Shown: positions 1 through 11,775 of the stretch, piece after piece | Layout: each line of letters opens with the position of its first letter | How positions within the stretch are numbered: the stretch's first letter is position 1 | Assembly: GCA_037576215.1 (NCBI GenBank) | Contig: JBANDB010000010.1 | Span: 1,798,001-1,862,000 of the forward strand | DNA from: Armillaria gallica | Taxonomy: Eukaryota; Basidiomycota; Agaricomycetes; Agaricales; Physalacriaceae | Length of the DNA stretch: 64,000 nt | Direction: 5' to 3' | Notes under the pieces: generated by a model | What the model was told of the DNA's origin: nothing | Databases searched by the model: none | What the model saw: the letters and a program-made list of their open reading frames with translations, nothing else | Made by a program: the position numbers and the translations under genes

Positions 1-318
1 ATACTACCTGATATTGTACGTTGGCGCGCGGGGTCTTCCCATCGCAGCTGGGTATCGAGAACGACCACTTTGAAGGTTCCGAGGGTCTGAGATTCTATTC
101 CATTTGGTTTCCCTAAGTCAATGATGCATTGAGTTGTTCATGTGATGGTATCGTAATGCAAGTCGGATATGCACATCTCTACAATTGTGAACCTTAGTAC
201 GAATGATGATACAGGTCAAACCCAAATTCTTATGATCAAAAAGCCATTATTCCATCTGAAAAAAAAGAGCGAAGATCCGCAATACGCGGAGCGGAAGAAA
301 AGAGAAAGAAGAACGCAT

Positions 319-1409
319 CTACCAGCGATCACCATCTTTCGGCCTCTCAACATCGTGTTTCTGCCATTCTGTGCTCTCGCTGGTACTCGGACGAACACTC
401 ATCTCCTTCTCACCCTCGACCTTGTTGTACTTGTCTTTGTTTGCGACCCGTCGTCTGATCACCATCATTCCAGACACGATCCCGAAAATAATAACATACC
501 CCACGGCAATACCAGCGATGTACGCCGCAAGGAATGACCCTTGTTGCTGAGGATCAAGGAAGTCGTACGCTGTAGCGAAAGGGTTAGCATGACGTGTGGA
601 AATCTTGCCTGAAACAGAGCAAGTGGACCCAATTTTATAGGGATATTGTTTCGCTCGCACGCGATGACGAGCCTCGGTAAGATAGATAACCAAACACGTA
701 CTGTAGAACCCTTGCGTCGCGTTGGTTATGTACGCCACTCCGAGATAGCCTCCCAACAACACGAGATTGGCCAGCATGAAAATTAGCGGAGGCGGCGGAG
801 TATTGGTGAGGAGAATCTCAAATAAAGCATACACAGAGTTGAGGGCGTGCACGGAGATGTTGTTCCAGGTGTTAAAAACGGAAGAGAACGTGCTTGAAGA
901 TGATAGCAAAACCCAAAACGTGATGGTGACCACGAACGCTGGTAAAGTGTCAGCCACGGACCGTAAACCGGTAGAGTTAGCTCACGGAACGTCACAACGG
1001 TCGAGTGGAGCCATACGTGGAGGAACTGCAAGGTCTTTGCGAAAGGCCAGGTCCGGAGGAGATATGTGTTGTTCCGTGCATACACCAACGTCTGCACGCC
1101 GGATGCAAAGTAGTACGAGCAGAGTCCGATGTATGCGAGATGTGTGAAATAGGAGAAGAAGCTGTATGAGCGTCAGTTGCTAGGGAAAAAATGTGACAAG
1201 AAGGAAGCGTACCCGGCTATATCATGGGAAACTATGTCCGCCCAAATGACAGACACCACGAGAGTTACAAGGGCATAAACCGCGAGCAGTAGACGAACTG
1301 AGGCGAGAACGATTGGACGGCGAAGAATAGGGACAGACGACGAAACATATGCGAGACTGGGATCAAAGGGCGAGGAAAAAGATTCGAGGGGGTGCCAGCG
1401 CGTCCTCAT
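319..1409 (-). CDS. FAR-17a/AIG1-like integral membrane protein, four exons
   Basis: My model has exons 1409..1213, 1161..986, 938..702 and 569..319, giving 286 codons plus stop with all introns GT..AG (51, 47 and 132 bp). Joining them restores a continuous protein: exon 1 has the first membrane segment, exon 2 begins FFSYFTHLAYIGLCSYYFAS, and exon 3 runs through a VTITFWVLLSS helix and a WNNISVHALNSVYALFEI stretch. The last splice joins TQGFY to TYDFLDP, ahead of a final helix and a charged tail. About six membrane helices are visible. The pattern and length fit fungal FAR-17a/AIG1-like proteins; animal AIG1/ADTRP relatives are membrane threonine hydrolases of fatty-acid esters of hydroxy fatty acids. 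The substrate in this fungus is unknown. The lysine-rich cytosolic tail is longer than I expect for the family. The gene lies outside the repeat array. Family call is fairly sure; exact exon ends slightly less so. Confidence 0.8.
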
Positions 1410-1590
1410 CGATGCAATGGTAATGATTGCAAGCGCGAGATTTGGTCTCTAGGTTCTCAATTTCGAATTTGAACCTGATTCTTGCAATCTGTCGAATGCT
1501 TGCTTCTGTGCGCGGCGCGTCGTCAAGCAATCCGATCCCTTGGTCGACGGTTGGCGGTGAGGCGGTAGTCTGACTGGTAGGCGCCGACGA

Positions 1591-1645
1591 GGGGGGAAGA
1601 AAGAAAGAAAGAAGGACAGACAGAACCGCACGCGATCTTGATATA
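1591..1645 (-). promoter_or_regulatory. Probable promoter of the FAR-17a/AIG1-like gene
   Basis: On the minus strand a TATATCAA element (1645..1638) is followed about 25 bp downstream by a long pyrimidine tract (CCTTCTTTCTTTC..., about 1615..1591). The gene's ATG is about 180 bp further on. TATA plus CT-rich tract upstream of the start is common in fungal promoters. The assignment is by position only. Confidence 0.35.
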
Positions 1646-1649
1646 GATG

Positions 1650-4600
1650 ATCAGGAGCTGTGCACGTGGAGTTTCGTTATTGCGTATTTTTAATTTATCC
1701 TCCGTCCCGACCATCGTTCCAATGTTCTTCTGCGATGTGCGTCGCCAGCGGCGGTTTGAAGATCGCCGTGGTGCAGTCAAGCATGGGAGGATCGTTTGGC
1801 CATCGACATGAAGGAGAATTTTTCATGACGACAGTCTTATCATCCATCCCCATCCCAAGAATTGATTAATGATGGTTGTCCCTGGCGCGTGATACGTGTA
1901 GCATTCCTTCGAGAAGGACTCGACGTCCATGCGGTTCCGATACAAGCTCAGAACCGTGGCATTTGTTCGTCCCGCTCGACTGAGGCCGAAGAAGCCTCAT
2001 TCCATTGATTCTCTCTGGACGGATCATGGTTAAGTTGCTTCTGTGCGGGGATAGAGAGACAAAAGAGGTGTCTGTTGTAAATGAGAATGGATATTCCAGC
2101 GCTCCGGTCAGAGGCATCAGATGGCGCGATAGTCCGGGATCAGTTATATTCAAATGCTGCACAAGTGAGGTGAGGACGGGCGTGCTTGAACTGCGACGTT
2201 CCAGTCAGAATGAAAACCAGAACTATCAGTGGGACTTCGCCGATCCATCGAAATGTTGACCAGAATGCATGGCCGTGCGATAGATCCTGCTAGAGAAGTT
2301 CATTTTTGGTGACAGCCTCCTGACTTCTTCGAAGGAGAATCTTACGCCTCGTTGCGCCCACGTAGAAGAATTCTGGATAGTATGGAAGGACAGCTCTTGG
2401 ATCGCGTTTAACCTTTAGTCTAAACTTGCTTCAGAAGCGCGAGTGTGTGAGACCGAGCAGGACACTTTCACAATGGTATATGGCGATGTTGGGGGAATCA
2501 GAGAACGCAATGGAAGGCTTCCCCCGTAACAAGCAGGAGCTTGCGAGGACGGGAGACAGTGACGGTGAACGACGGCTACTAAACTAACAATTGAGCCTTG
2601 CTCAGAGTATGCAGATACCAAAACGAGATCAAATACAAGGCGAGCCGCTTGGGACGAACTTCACCTGAAGATGAGAAGTATTCAGCCAATTAGGACTCGG
2701 TGAAGGGGTCGTGTACTGCGTACTCTTGATGTATGCCTCAGTCACGGAAGAAGCGCCGAATCAAGTCGATAAGAAGGGAAACATGTCCGAAGCCGGCATA
2801 TTGTATGACCTTTGCTGATGTATTGATAGCGTCAATGACCGCAGGCTTCCGAACACTGCGCGTGCCGGCAAGTTTGCAAATTGCTGTTGAGACAGGTTAC
2901 ATAGACGCAAAATTTGGAAAGGCGGGCAGACTACCACTGGCGTTCATATTGTTAAACCCGAATGTCCGTTCGAATGAACGAGATACTGGATTGCTGATAC
3001 ATTTACGTAGATGCAGCTTCTCTTCTTCTTTCACTTACAGGGAGGTTCACCCGACGTCGACGACGCGACCGAGATGAAGCGGGGGATCCCTGAGGGTTTG
3101 GAAAGAGGGCGGTCGACACGCACGATAAGCTTGCTGCATGGTAAACTCTTTGAGCACTTGAAGTGAGGAGGATATGTCGGTTGTGGGTCCACAGAAGATG
3201 GTCTTTTAGTTGTCCGCGGGGAAGCCTTGAGACTTGAATATTGAAAGTTTTGCGTGGTGGATGCTGAGTGCCGTCCTGACGTTCCTTCAGTCGGTGTCAA
3301 AGCATAGCGCGTGGGAAATGCTTACCTATGTCGAATGCGTCGTATGGCCCACCTCGGATACCAGAATATCGTAACGTTCCATGACGCATGGAAAGGGCAG
3401 ACAACCATGCCTCCCCACACCATTCTCGCAGCCCATATTCCCAATGAGTCTGAATGGTTCAGGCCTTGGGCGATGACATATAGAGTGACTTGCATATTCT
3501 CTGCAATACAGTACGACAAACTTTGCTCGCTGCCATCTTCACGGTAAAATGTCGTCCCTGAGGATCATCGCTACGGAATCCTACAACGACATGAGCGAGC
3601 GAAGATAAGTCTGATCTTCGTAATGGTCCCGTCTTCCTCCGTGGCACGAAGTGTGGGCGGTCAGACAGTTCGAAACCGCAGGAAGGCGGACAAGCGCGAT
3701 GCGTATCTTGCGGAGTGTCGAATCCGTCGAACCAGATACTTGGCTAGTCAGGCCGGGCTGACGGTCGATGGAGGGGCAAAATGGTGAACGCGTCTGAGAA
3801 ATGGCTCTTTCAAGTTTGTGGAAAGAAAAATAATCGTGATCATTCAGGATACCGCTCCAAGCCGTCAAATGACTGTGCTGAAGATTGCGGTGGAGTCTGG
3901 GTCTATCCAACATAGAATCTGGTGCATATAACCAGGTGGATTTACAGGTAGTCTCGCAGGAACGTTCAACGGCTGTTCTACGGACGCAAGAGACTCTGCT
4001 GAATACTTGCTGCAGCAGACGTCGACGATGGCGACTGTTTGGGGCATACGCAGCTGATGCTACGGTGTAAAGAGCTGGTAGAACCCATTAGAACATCGAC
4101 ATAGGTACACAAACGGTCATGAACGTACTTTGCCTAGATGGGTGCCGATTTATTTTAGTACCACCCTGCCCTGCGGACAACAATTGCTCACATACAACAC
4201 CGATAGCTGGATGGCGACACCCCGACAAGCTGGCAGGGCGCGTCAGAAGAGGTAAATAGTAAAGACTGCAAGAACGCACCTCTTGCTCGTCCAAGTGCTG
4301 AGGTTTGTAGATCCACTACCCGGCACTTCATGACAGGGCCTTCAGTATACATTGAGAGCGACGAGAAGGGGTGGATAGCGGGCTGACCGTCTACATGTAA
4401 GAACGCGAATAATAGCGAGTAAAGCCAACGTACCGATGTATCTGACTCGTTTTTTTCAAGGACAATCCCTGACCCTTCCTTTGCTCACGCCAATGGTCGA
4501 AGGACTGTCTTTTGACCTGCAAATTTGGCGGATAAGGCTTAGTCGTGTGAGGCGATGGGCATGGGCCGTCAGTTATACCGAATCTCAGCCGGCTGACAGC

Positions 4601-4680
4601 GTTATTGGACAATAATTTGAAGATGTCGAGGCTCGAAAAGAATTTTAGCAAAAGGCGCTGGCAGGAAAGAGAATGAGATC
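1650..4680. other. Region without a recognisable gene
   Basis: Several open frames of 60-114 codons occur on both strands (for example plus 2733-3077, minus 3913-3581, minus 4651-4391). None has a recognisable domain, and I could not join them into a longer protein with convincing splice sites. Unlike the array further right, this sequence has no obvious second copy in the window. It could hold an intron-rich or decayed gene. Confidence 0.4.
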
Positions 4681-4689
4681 ATGATGGCA

Positions 4690-5560
4690 AGAAGGAACCT
4701 CGACGTCAGTGTTTTCCGTGCGGCGTGCGCCAAATTTCTATCAACAACGATCATCACTGCTCGTCCATCACACAGCACGCTCGAATCGACGTTTAGAGAA
4801 TGTTTATCTCACTATCTAACGGCGCATACAGTATCATTGACTGGAATGTTAAGCCTGAGGTGGTCATGAAGGGCTTGAAAAATCATGAGCAGATTCTTCT
4901 GCAATGCTGAACGACGGTGGTCAGTATCCATTTCTTCGAATTCATCCGTGTTTCTCAAATTCCTCGTTGGCATACCAGTGAATAGCTTCAATTGATTGAT
5001 TGTATGTCGGTACAACGTCTGAGCCCACGGTCCAACCCAATTCCAAAAGTATAGGGTACCTCAGCCAAGACTGCTGGGCATCTAGGCCGCCTGAATCTAA
5101 GGTCGTGCTGAAGACTCCCTACACCGAGGATATCAGAAGGATACTATAGGCATGTCTTTTTCATGGTCCGTCCATGCCAGATATCTCATGAAAATTAGTA
5201 TTTGCATCTCGACTTGAACATTGGTCTCACCATCACCTTGCCGCCTGGTACCAGACTGCCAGACTGTACAAATTCCGAGATTCAATTCGAAGTCAAAGCT
5301 TCACGAAGAGATGGGATGCAGGGAGCTCACGGTAGAAACGGCGTCATATTTCAAGCTTGAAGCTGTTGAGGAATATAAAAGGTATGTCACTCGGACAACC
5401 CCCCTCGACTTTCGCTGACATGTCTGTTTCTAGTCCAGGACGGTTGATCATGCCATATGGGAGAAGTGGAAAATAGTCCCTGAGTTCCTTCGCTGGATTC
5501 TGTCCGACCGTCAAACGTGTCTGTGGCGTGGAAGGGGCCCATGGCACCCATTATGTTATT
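4690..5560 (+). repeat. Decayed copy of the Mpv17-tail / segment B repeat
   Basis: This stretch shares ordered landmarks with 16.5-17.2, 27.7-28.0, 37.6-38.3, 46.7-47.0 and 63.2-63.5 kb. The landmarks are the GGTCATGAAGGGC motif, the TATCCATTTCTTCGAATTC run, the GACTCCC..CGGA motif near 5,120 and the stretch near 5,230-5,300. It is therefore an outlying, strongly diverged copy of the unit seen in the array. No intact reading frame remains. Confidence 0.55.
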
Positions 5561-5973
5561 TAGTTTGTGAGTGACTCCTGTTCCGTCAACCAGAAAAATG
5601 TGTAGTTCATTAGAATCCACGTTTCTCGTAATACGCATCGAACGCGTTCGAAAGGAAAACCTTTTCTTCTTTGTCCCATCCGGGTGCGACTTGGGACACT
5701 TTTTCCTTAGAGAAGGGTAGACCGCCGTTCAATGATAGCTCGCGCTCCAACTTGTGCTTGTTGTCTGTCTTTGTAAACCTTGTCCGACTCATCCAGTTTT
5801 ACCCGTCCTAGATTCAATGTATACAAAGTATTTCCAAAGCAATAGGTATCGTACTGTCTACGTCGTAGGAAACATACGGCGATGTCAAGAAAAGAGCGGA
5901 GAATATCAAGAAAATCCATAACTGAATCGCTGCTGCTACGCAGTAGCCGCAGCCTTCTTTACTCGTAGAGAAG

Positions 5974-7234
5974 CTAGTCACTTTCCCTAGCAACAACACG
6001 AAATTGAAAAAGCACGTTCCTCTTGGCCGTGCACAAGGGCATCATTCTCCAAATCACGGTCTGTTCCCTCACCATCCTGTCGGGAGACCAATCCGGGACG
6101 TGCAACACAATAACCAGCTTCCTCAGAGCAGGCGCCGAGTGACACAGCAAAGCGTCAATATGGCCCAGGTTCATCACGTCAATGCACTGGTCGAACCTCA
6201 TCAGAACATCCAGCTTGAACTTTCTCAAGCTCAATGTTCGCCAACGATTGGCAGGGACGAGAAGCGTCATCAAGCACTGATGTATGTACAATGATATAAG
6301 GATCGGATTCCCCGCCATGAGACTATGGCTTATGGTCAACGCTTGCAAAGAGGTGTTCAATGACAAATCCAAGGGTGGGAAGAGTCCCACTGAGTCTCGA
6401 TAGTAGACGAATATCAGAGAACAGTGCGCCAGTCTAACATGACAAACACTCACCGCAAGGAGGCAGAGGGAAATTCAACACATGCAAAGCCGGGCCAGCC
6501 TTTTTCAAGATCTCTTTGAGCTGGAACATTGTTCGCTGGCTAAGACTGGAGATGACGAGCACCGCGAGCTTGTCCAAAAGGACGTTCTTATCCAGCATAA
6601 TAGAAAACAGGTAAACCTCTCCTTCCCTGCCAACAAAAACTTTTCGTTGAGCCCAATGAACGTTCGAAGCGAACGTCTCTCCCGTCCTGAGGTGACCATG
6701 AATGATGGTAATTTTTCCAATGACTTTGACGGTCTTGGCCGACCTGCATCGCGTCAAAAGCCGCGCGAGATCCGCGATAGTGCGGAAGGTGGGATAACTG
6801 AGGATGATAGACGTAGCCCCGGAACGTCCTGGCTCACTGCCAACAAGTTTGAGGAGCCCTTCGTACATGTAATCATCGAGGAGGGAAAGGTCAAGGCCAT
6901 GCATGTTGAGATGCCCCGTCATACCATCCTTGAAGTGGTCAAAGATCGCCGGAAGGGAGAGATGCGGATCATACGATCCCGAGAGCGTAAGGTTGTTTAG
7001 GCGACGGGGAATTTGTGGGCTGGATGCGAGGAAAGCCGTGAGGAGCTCGTGATTGCGGTATGTGACGTGGAGGGAACCGTCCCGGTAGATGTAATCTGGT
7101 TCATTACTCAAGTCGTCAGCCGTGTAGTGAGGCGCATCGGTGTCGTATCGCTCGGCGTTGCTGGGGCCCTCCGCAATGAGCTCGGCATTAGATGGATATG
7201 CTTGTTCACGAATGATAACTTCGGCAGATGTCAT
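5974..7234 (-). CDS. LRR/F-box-type hypothetical protein, two exons
   Basis: Exon 1 is 7234..6454 and exon 2 is 6389..5974, joined across a 64 bp GTGAGT..CTCAG intron to give 398 codons plus stop. I chose the ATG at 7234 (MTSAEVIIREQ), not an upstream in-frame ATG, because a TATAAAA box at 7375..7369 lies inside that longer frame. The protein has repeated leucine-rich stretches typical of the C-terminal half of basidiomycete F-box/LRR proteins, such as RLNNLTLSGSYDPHLSLPAI and LDLSLNTSLQALTISHSLM. I see no clear F-box at the N-terminus, which is acidic and short. The function is unknown; these families usually have solenoid, protein-binding roles. A diverged fragment of its 3' end recurs at 49,343..49,020, so this gene contributed to the later rearrangements. 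Confidence 0.65.
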
Positions 7235-7368
7235 GGCTAGAAAATCTGAGCTCAAGGATGAAGAACGCAGATTAAAAAGAATAAAAACCTGTGGCTGTGC
7301 TTTTTTCAGGGTCCTTGGGGAGAACTTGGGGGAAGGAAGGAAAGGACAAAACAGTAAGTACCCGCCGC

Positions 7369-7375
7369 TTTTATA
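7369..7375 (-). promoter_or_regulatory. TATA box of the LRR-type gene
   Basis: TATAAAA on the minus strand lies about 135 bp upstream of the chosen ATG at 7234. It falls inside the longer open frame that starts at 7381, which argues that the upstream ATG is not the real start. Confidence 0.5.
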
Positions 7376-7379
7376 GGAC

Positions 7380-9040
7380 ACAGACTGGCTTTAAACTCAG
7401 CTATGGCATACGTGGCCTTCCTACTGGTTTATCAGGTCGAAGAAGAAGGAAAAACCATCTGTGTTAGTTCACTGAATAACACACAAAATCATGCATGATC
7501 ACGCATGATCACGGGTGTACACGGATGTATACGCGTGTTTTACCGTGTCAAGTCGTGAAATACCATGAAACTGGCTGTGGTTCAGTGGTAGAGGATTATT
7601 TGTGCAGAAAACATCACTCATATGGGCCGCAAATGCATAAATTTTGAACTCGAATGCAACATGAATGCACGAACCTCTAGCTGAGTTTCAAAACGGGTCG
7701 ATCATGATCAGTGGACAAAAATGGCACTGCCTCCGAGTCCCGATCGTGTTAAGTTTCACTCGAAATTTACTCAAGTACGGCTCAAATACCCACTTCTATC
7801 AGCAGATCTAACAGAATAAAGTGTTTCTCTCTGTGTCTTGACCAGTATACGCGAGAGATTTAGACAAAATGAGCTTTCTTTTCCGAGCGCACGTATCGGG
7901 AATTCCCGTTGATTCCCGATCATTACTCATGTTTCCTCGGTGTTCCTGCTGATTCCCGGGCATCAGTACTTTTTCCTGTTGTATTCCTGATCATTATCGA
8001 GATTTCATTCTGCTTCATCTACAATCTGTCCAGTTTATCAACACGATTTTTTACTCACGTTGCAATCAGGGCGCCGGCACGAAGCAGGATGCCATAACAG
8101 CCATGCAATTGTAAACTTAAATACTGCGAGCTTTGGTTTTCTGGACAAAAATCAAGTTCTCGAGTTTTTTTCTTGCATGGAAGGAAATGTGCGGAAACGC
8201 GAGGAAACGTGTGGAAACGCAAGGAAACGTCAGGAAACGTCAGGGATTACAAGGCGTCTGGCGATCAGGAATTCAAAGATCATTTTCCTTTTAGGGACAC
8301 TCCGAGTCAACTGTCATCGCAGACTCCCTTTCCCCATGGTTCCTTGCGTTTCCTCCGACTGTTGTTATGTGCTATTAACAGAAGAATATAAGTAAGGATC
8401 TCAGCCGGGCACAGCGTAGGTGAAACGACTGAGGTGTCCGGGTATCTACGGCCAGGCTATATAGGTGATCGAGTAAGGACAGGAGTTATATATATAAGGT
8501 AAGTAAGAACGAGCGACGATCGAAAGGTAAGATCAGGGTATAACATACGGATATCCTCCAACATATGCGTATATAATAAGATCAACCCTTCATGTGTAAA
8601 CGATGTGATCACTCAAATCAGCTCTCTGGAGGAGCATGCTGGCATGGTCATGTCAGGAAGTATGACTCGCCCGTTTATTGCACGCTTAGCTATGGAAAGT
8701 CTGTCAATTCAGTCTAGAGTACTTATTATCAAATTTCATAGATGATACAGATAATGCTTATGGAGAAGCAACGGGAACAGCTGCTTGTGTACCATGGTCT
8801 GAGAGAGTACGAGACATTTTTGCCCATTTCTTAGTAGTCGCCACTTTCAACATTTCTCGCAAAGATGTCATGTCAGCACCGTTTTAGTTTTCGATGATGC
8901 GTTGAAAGGTGTATACATCGTAATAAGTAAGTTTCCCGTGATGAAGACAGTTGTAACGGCCAAGATCTGGCCATAGAGGCATGGTGCGTGCATCTGCATC
9001 AGATGAAGGACGACTTCAGACACCAACTGTATGTTCCATA
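7380..9040. other. Gene-free stretch with a tRNA-like A-box and a minisatellite
   Basis: No convincing coding region is visible. The stretch holds two copies of CATGATCACG near 7,490-7,520, a tRNA-like A-box (TGGTTCAGTGGTAGAG near 7,579), repeated ATTCCCG words near 7,900-7,960 and the GGAAACG minisatellite at about 8,185-8,245. A TA-rich run (GTTATATATATAAGG) lies near 8,485. It may contain the remains of a transposable element, but no ends could be defined. Confidence 0.4.
8185..8245. repeat. GGAAACG minisatellite, about six units
   Basis: The word GGAAACG or GGAAATG recurs about every 10 bases (variants GGAAACGCGA, GGAAACGTGT, GGAAACGCAA, GGAAACGTCA). The spacing is regular but the last three bases of each unit vary. 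Confidence 0.7.
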
Positions 9041-9044
9041 AGTT

Positions 9045-9510
9045 CATTCCCTTTGAGGAAGACGAACGTCCCCGCAACAGGTTTATACGCGCTATGCAGG
9101 TCGTGCCTCGCCAGCGTCCATGTTGTCAAAGACTCTTATGACCCAGATGACTAACATTGCGCTCGCAGACAAAAGGGTCCGATACTAATCAGCGAAGTTC
9201 CACTCCCCCGAGGTGAATTCTTGCTCGTGGATGGACTGAGAATGGGAGTACCCCGGGCTCAGAGCAGGTACTTGGTTTCTGATTTCCATGGACGCTCAGT
9301 TCAGACTTTTACACTTCCCAACGCGATGGGTTTAAGGACTTCAGACATAACCCTTCAGCTTCACGAGACAGGGCTCACACTTGGAACGGTAGACAGCTGC
9401 TTGCACGCAGCGCCACATCCATCAGTATGAAATGCATGCTACCTATTGTCATAGTAATATGGATCTATCAACGATGTCTCTGTTCCATTCCGGTCATGTT
9501 CTAGTAAGAT
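9045..9510. repeat. Segment D, unit 1 (downstream of F-box copy 1)
   Basis: Related sequence lies immediately 3' of every F-box copy: about 18,310-18,770, 27,990-28,145 (partial), 40,190-40,690, 49,350-49,640 (partial) and 55,085-55,535. Landmarks are GCAACAGGT..TACG, TCGCCAGCGT, ATGTTGTCAAAGACTC, TGGATGGACTGAGAATG and CACGAGACA. A 69-codon plus frame (9221-9430) is not kept open in the other copies, so I treat the segment as non-coding or relic sequence. It may include the F-box 3' untranslated region. Confidence 0.6.
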
Positions 9511-9520
9511 AGAAACTTTT

Positions 9521-11029
9521 CTACAAGGACAAACGTGGGCCCGAAAATGACAACCTATAGTCCAAATCCAGCGGGCTCCACTCCCCAACCCGTATCTCCG
9601 CATTGTCCCCAATGACAGCTCGGATATCGGCCTCTATATCGCAAAGAATAGAAGTACCCCACCCAAACTGAACTTCAATCATCTTCAGCAGTCCTGTTTT
9701 GCAGCGAGACTGGATCATATCGAGGAAAGCCAGCCGCTCCGACTGCATAAGATGGTTATACCGACAGTCGAAGCAGAAGACGAGATGACGTAGATTGGGT
9801 AAAATCGAGGAAGGGGCAAGCTTCCTGGAAATATCATCCCAGTTTGGACCGAGTTCGAGTTTAAGGTAGGATGTCGTAGAACAAGCTTCTGATGAGAAGA
9901 TGCTGCTGATCAAGGTTGGCGATCCTTCCGCACACATACTCAAGCTCTCGAGACGACATTCAGATCGACGGAAGAAGAGTGAGATGCTGGAGAGTGATCG
10001 CCGTGGGACTTCAGCAATGGTGAGGCTTTGGAGCATCGGAGCCGTGAGGAGATCGAGAGTATCCAAATCCTCTACGTAGAGTTGGCGGAGCTCCGCCATA
10101 AGCACCGGCGCCGCGGTCGACGACAACTCACTGGGAAGCAGGTGACACGTTCTAAGCTTCGGTAACTGGGAAAGGAGTTGTAAATCTTCTGCAGAAGTGA
10201 TGAATCCGGAATAATGAGTTATCCCATCTGGTAACCTGACTTGATGGATCCCTTGGCTCGGAAGAACCGCTTGCCAAAGCAGCGGGGCATTCAAGCACAT
10301 ATCTGAGTGATAATCATCACCATCATCATCATCAAAGATATCTATTTGAATCGTCTGCAGCCCGGGAAGACGTGATACAGAGTCCAGGTAGTGGGCATGA
10401 TGCATATTGATATGAATATACACGTCCCTCCACTGATAGCAGGATTGAACGAGTAAGGACATTATTTCACCATCTTCTGCGAGATTGGCGCCGTCACAGA
10501 TGACTACTAGACTCAGAGGGTATTCGCCTGTGCGCTCGAGATATGCCTGCAATATCTCGGGAGCGTGTTTGGAGAAAGGTGACTTCACCAAGACATACCG
10601 AGCCCAGGATGCTGCTGAGGTGTGTAGAATATCTCTCCAAAGCGCACAGACACTACCCAAGACCCAAAGAGGCCCGGCCATGTCTAGACTATCGCCTTCG
10701 AAAGAGTCGCAAGTAGAATGGAAGATTTCAAGGAGAATATCTCGGGGGAGACGACGGATGGGGGCGTATACCGACTTGCGATTTTCCAGGCAGTTCAAAA
10801 TTGTACGCCAATGCCGCTGGGTATCTTGAAGCTGGGCATCATGCCAAGACCACAGCCGCTCTAGCTTTGCAATGTCATCATTTATTGGGGCATGGTCGGA
10901 TTCGAGCAATGGCCGCGACCCACGTAGAATCTGGGAAACGAGGTTGTCGGAATCTTTGAGAGTTTGTAGCTGTGGCTCGGGAGAAAGGGAATTGACGCAT
11001 CCGCAGTTGCTGCAGGTGAGGCACGACAT
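9521..11029 (-). CDS. F-box/LRR protein, array copy 1 (502 aa)
   Basis: Intronless frame. The N-terminus MSCLTCSNCGCVN carries a CxxCxxCxC cluster. A linker rich in charged residues is followed by an F-box-like domain at about residues 90-150 (IRRLPRDILLEIFHSTCD, then GPLWVLGSVCALWRDILHTS). The rest is leucine-rich repeat-like (for example APMLQSLTIAEV, LPNLRHLVFCF). F-box proteins bind Skp1 and recruit substrates to SCF ubiquitin ligases; the target here is unknown. This is the most diverged of six copies: it lacks the His/Asp/Glu-rich insertion found after the first F-box helix in the others and has its own acidic stretch IDIFDDDDGDD. It is divergent from the intact partner at 11,776, about 750 bp away. 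Start chosen at the MSC motif shared by all copies. Confidence 0.85.
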   Translation of the reverse strand: MSCLTCSNCGCVNSLSPEPQLQTLKDSDNLVSQILRGSRPLLESDHAPINDDIAKLERLWSWHDAQLQDTQRHWRTILNCLENRKSVYAPIRRLPRDILLEIFHSTCDSFEGDSLDMAGPLWVLGSVCALWRDILHTSAASWARYVLVKSPFSKHAPEILQAYLERTGEYPLSLVVICDGANLAEDGEIMSLLVQSCYQWRDVYIHINMHHAHYLDSVSRLPGLQTIQIDIFDDDDGDDYHSDMCLNAPLLWQAVLPSQGIHQVRLPDGITHYSGFITSAEDLQLLSQLPKLRTCHLLPSELSSTAAPVLMAELRQLYVEDLDTLDLLTAPMLQSLTIAEVPRRSLSSISLFFRRSECRLESLSMCAEGSPTLISSIFSSEACSTTSYLKLELGPNWDDISRKLAPSSILPNLRHLVFCFDCRYNHLMQSERLAFLDMIQSRCKTGLLKMIEVQFGWGTSILCDIEADIRAVIGDNAEIRVGEWSPLDLDYRLSFSGPRLSL

Positions 11030-11775
11030 TCAGACTCAGATATGAATCCTGGAAGATGGCTCAGGAAGTTGTTGGAAAAGACGGTCTTGTATACCGACTT
11101 TCGCTACAGAACGAACGAAGTCAGTCTGGTAAGTCGCGTTATATAGTCGCGTAACTCGTACCTGCCCGTGTATGAAGTTAAGGTAAGAAGCGCACGTGGC
11201 CTTTTGCTGCCACTCAAATATTAATAAGACTCCGCTACTAGTCCCGCGGCAATTCGGCCGGCAGCCACTGATCTTGTCTTCAAAGCCATAACCAAGGTCT
11301 TCTATGGTTTCAGCCATACTGCGACAGTGGAATCCTTCGTTGAATATCCTCGTACGTACCGACGGTCCTCCATTTCATAAGGCGCCACCTGCTCACCATA
11401 GAATAGTGAAAGCAGCTACGTTTCCTCCAGGGTCACGGCGATTAGAGATAAGTACTTGGTAGCGAGAATCCGCCAGTGTCACCAGTCTAGTAGCCAATCC
11501 TCCAAATCCTCCAAGTCGTGCGCCCGCTCTCTGATTTAATTCCTCGATGCGAGAACGAAAAAAAGAATAACTTGTAACCACGAACCTGGTCGCTCTCTAG
11601 CCTCGGGTCCATTACCACGTAAGCTTGTACTAAACCGTGGCTGTCAGCATCCTTGGGCAGCAAACAAAAATGTACAAAAGGCGACAAATATAATCAGAGC
11701 CCGTAATCAGTACGAATAACGACGATCATGGTGCTTACTGTATCTCAGACATTTTGAGACTCGACGACAGCGACC
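11030..11775. promoter_or_regulatory. Bidirectional intergenic promoter, unit 1
   Basis: This spacer between the F-box start and the divergent gene start is conserved in units 1, 2 and 6 at about 740 bp, and in a shorter, about 520-530 bp form in units 4 and 5. Shared pieces near the F-box start include GTATACCGACTTTCGC, an AACGAACGAAGTCAG element and a TAGTCGCGTAACTCGTACCTG stretch. On the minus strand the last can read as a 5'-UTR intron donor (CAG/GTACGAG). Near the partner start lies GTATCTCAGACATTTTGAG. The single spacer must hold the start signals of both genes. Confidence 0.5.

Noticed and set aside
3311..3913. Possible kinase-like or oxidoreductase gene in the left region
   Set aside because: Short frames on both strands gave no catalytic motif and no consistent splice chain, so no gene is called.
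6482..7000. Plus-strand open frame of 172 codons
   Set aside because: Antisense shadow of the LRR-type gene, which has better splice signals and protein features.
7235..7381. N-terminal extension of the LRR-type gene (start at 7381)
   Set aside because: The upstream ATG overlaps the TATAAAA box and the extra residues are low-complexity.
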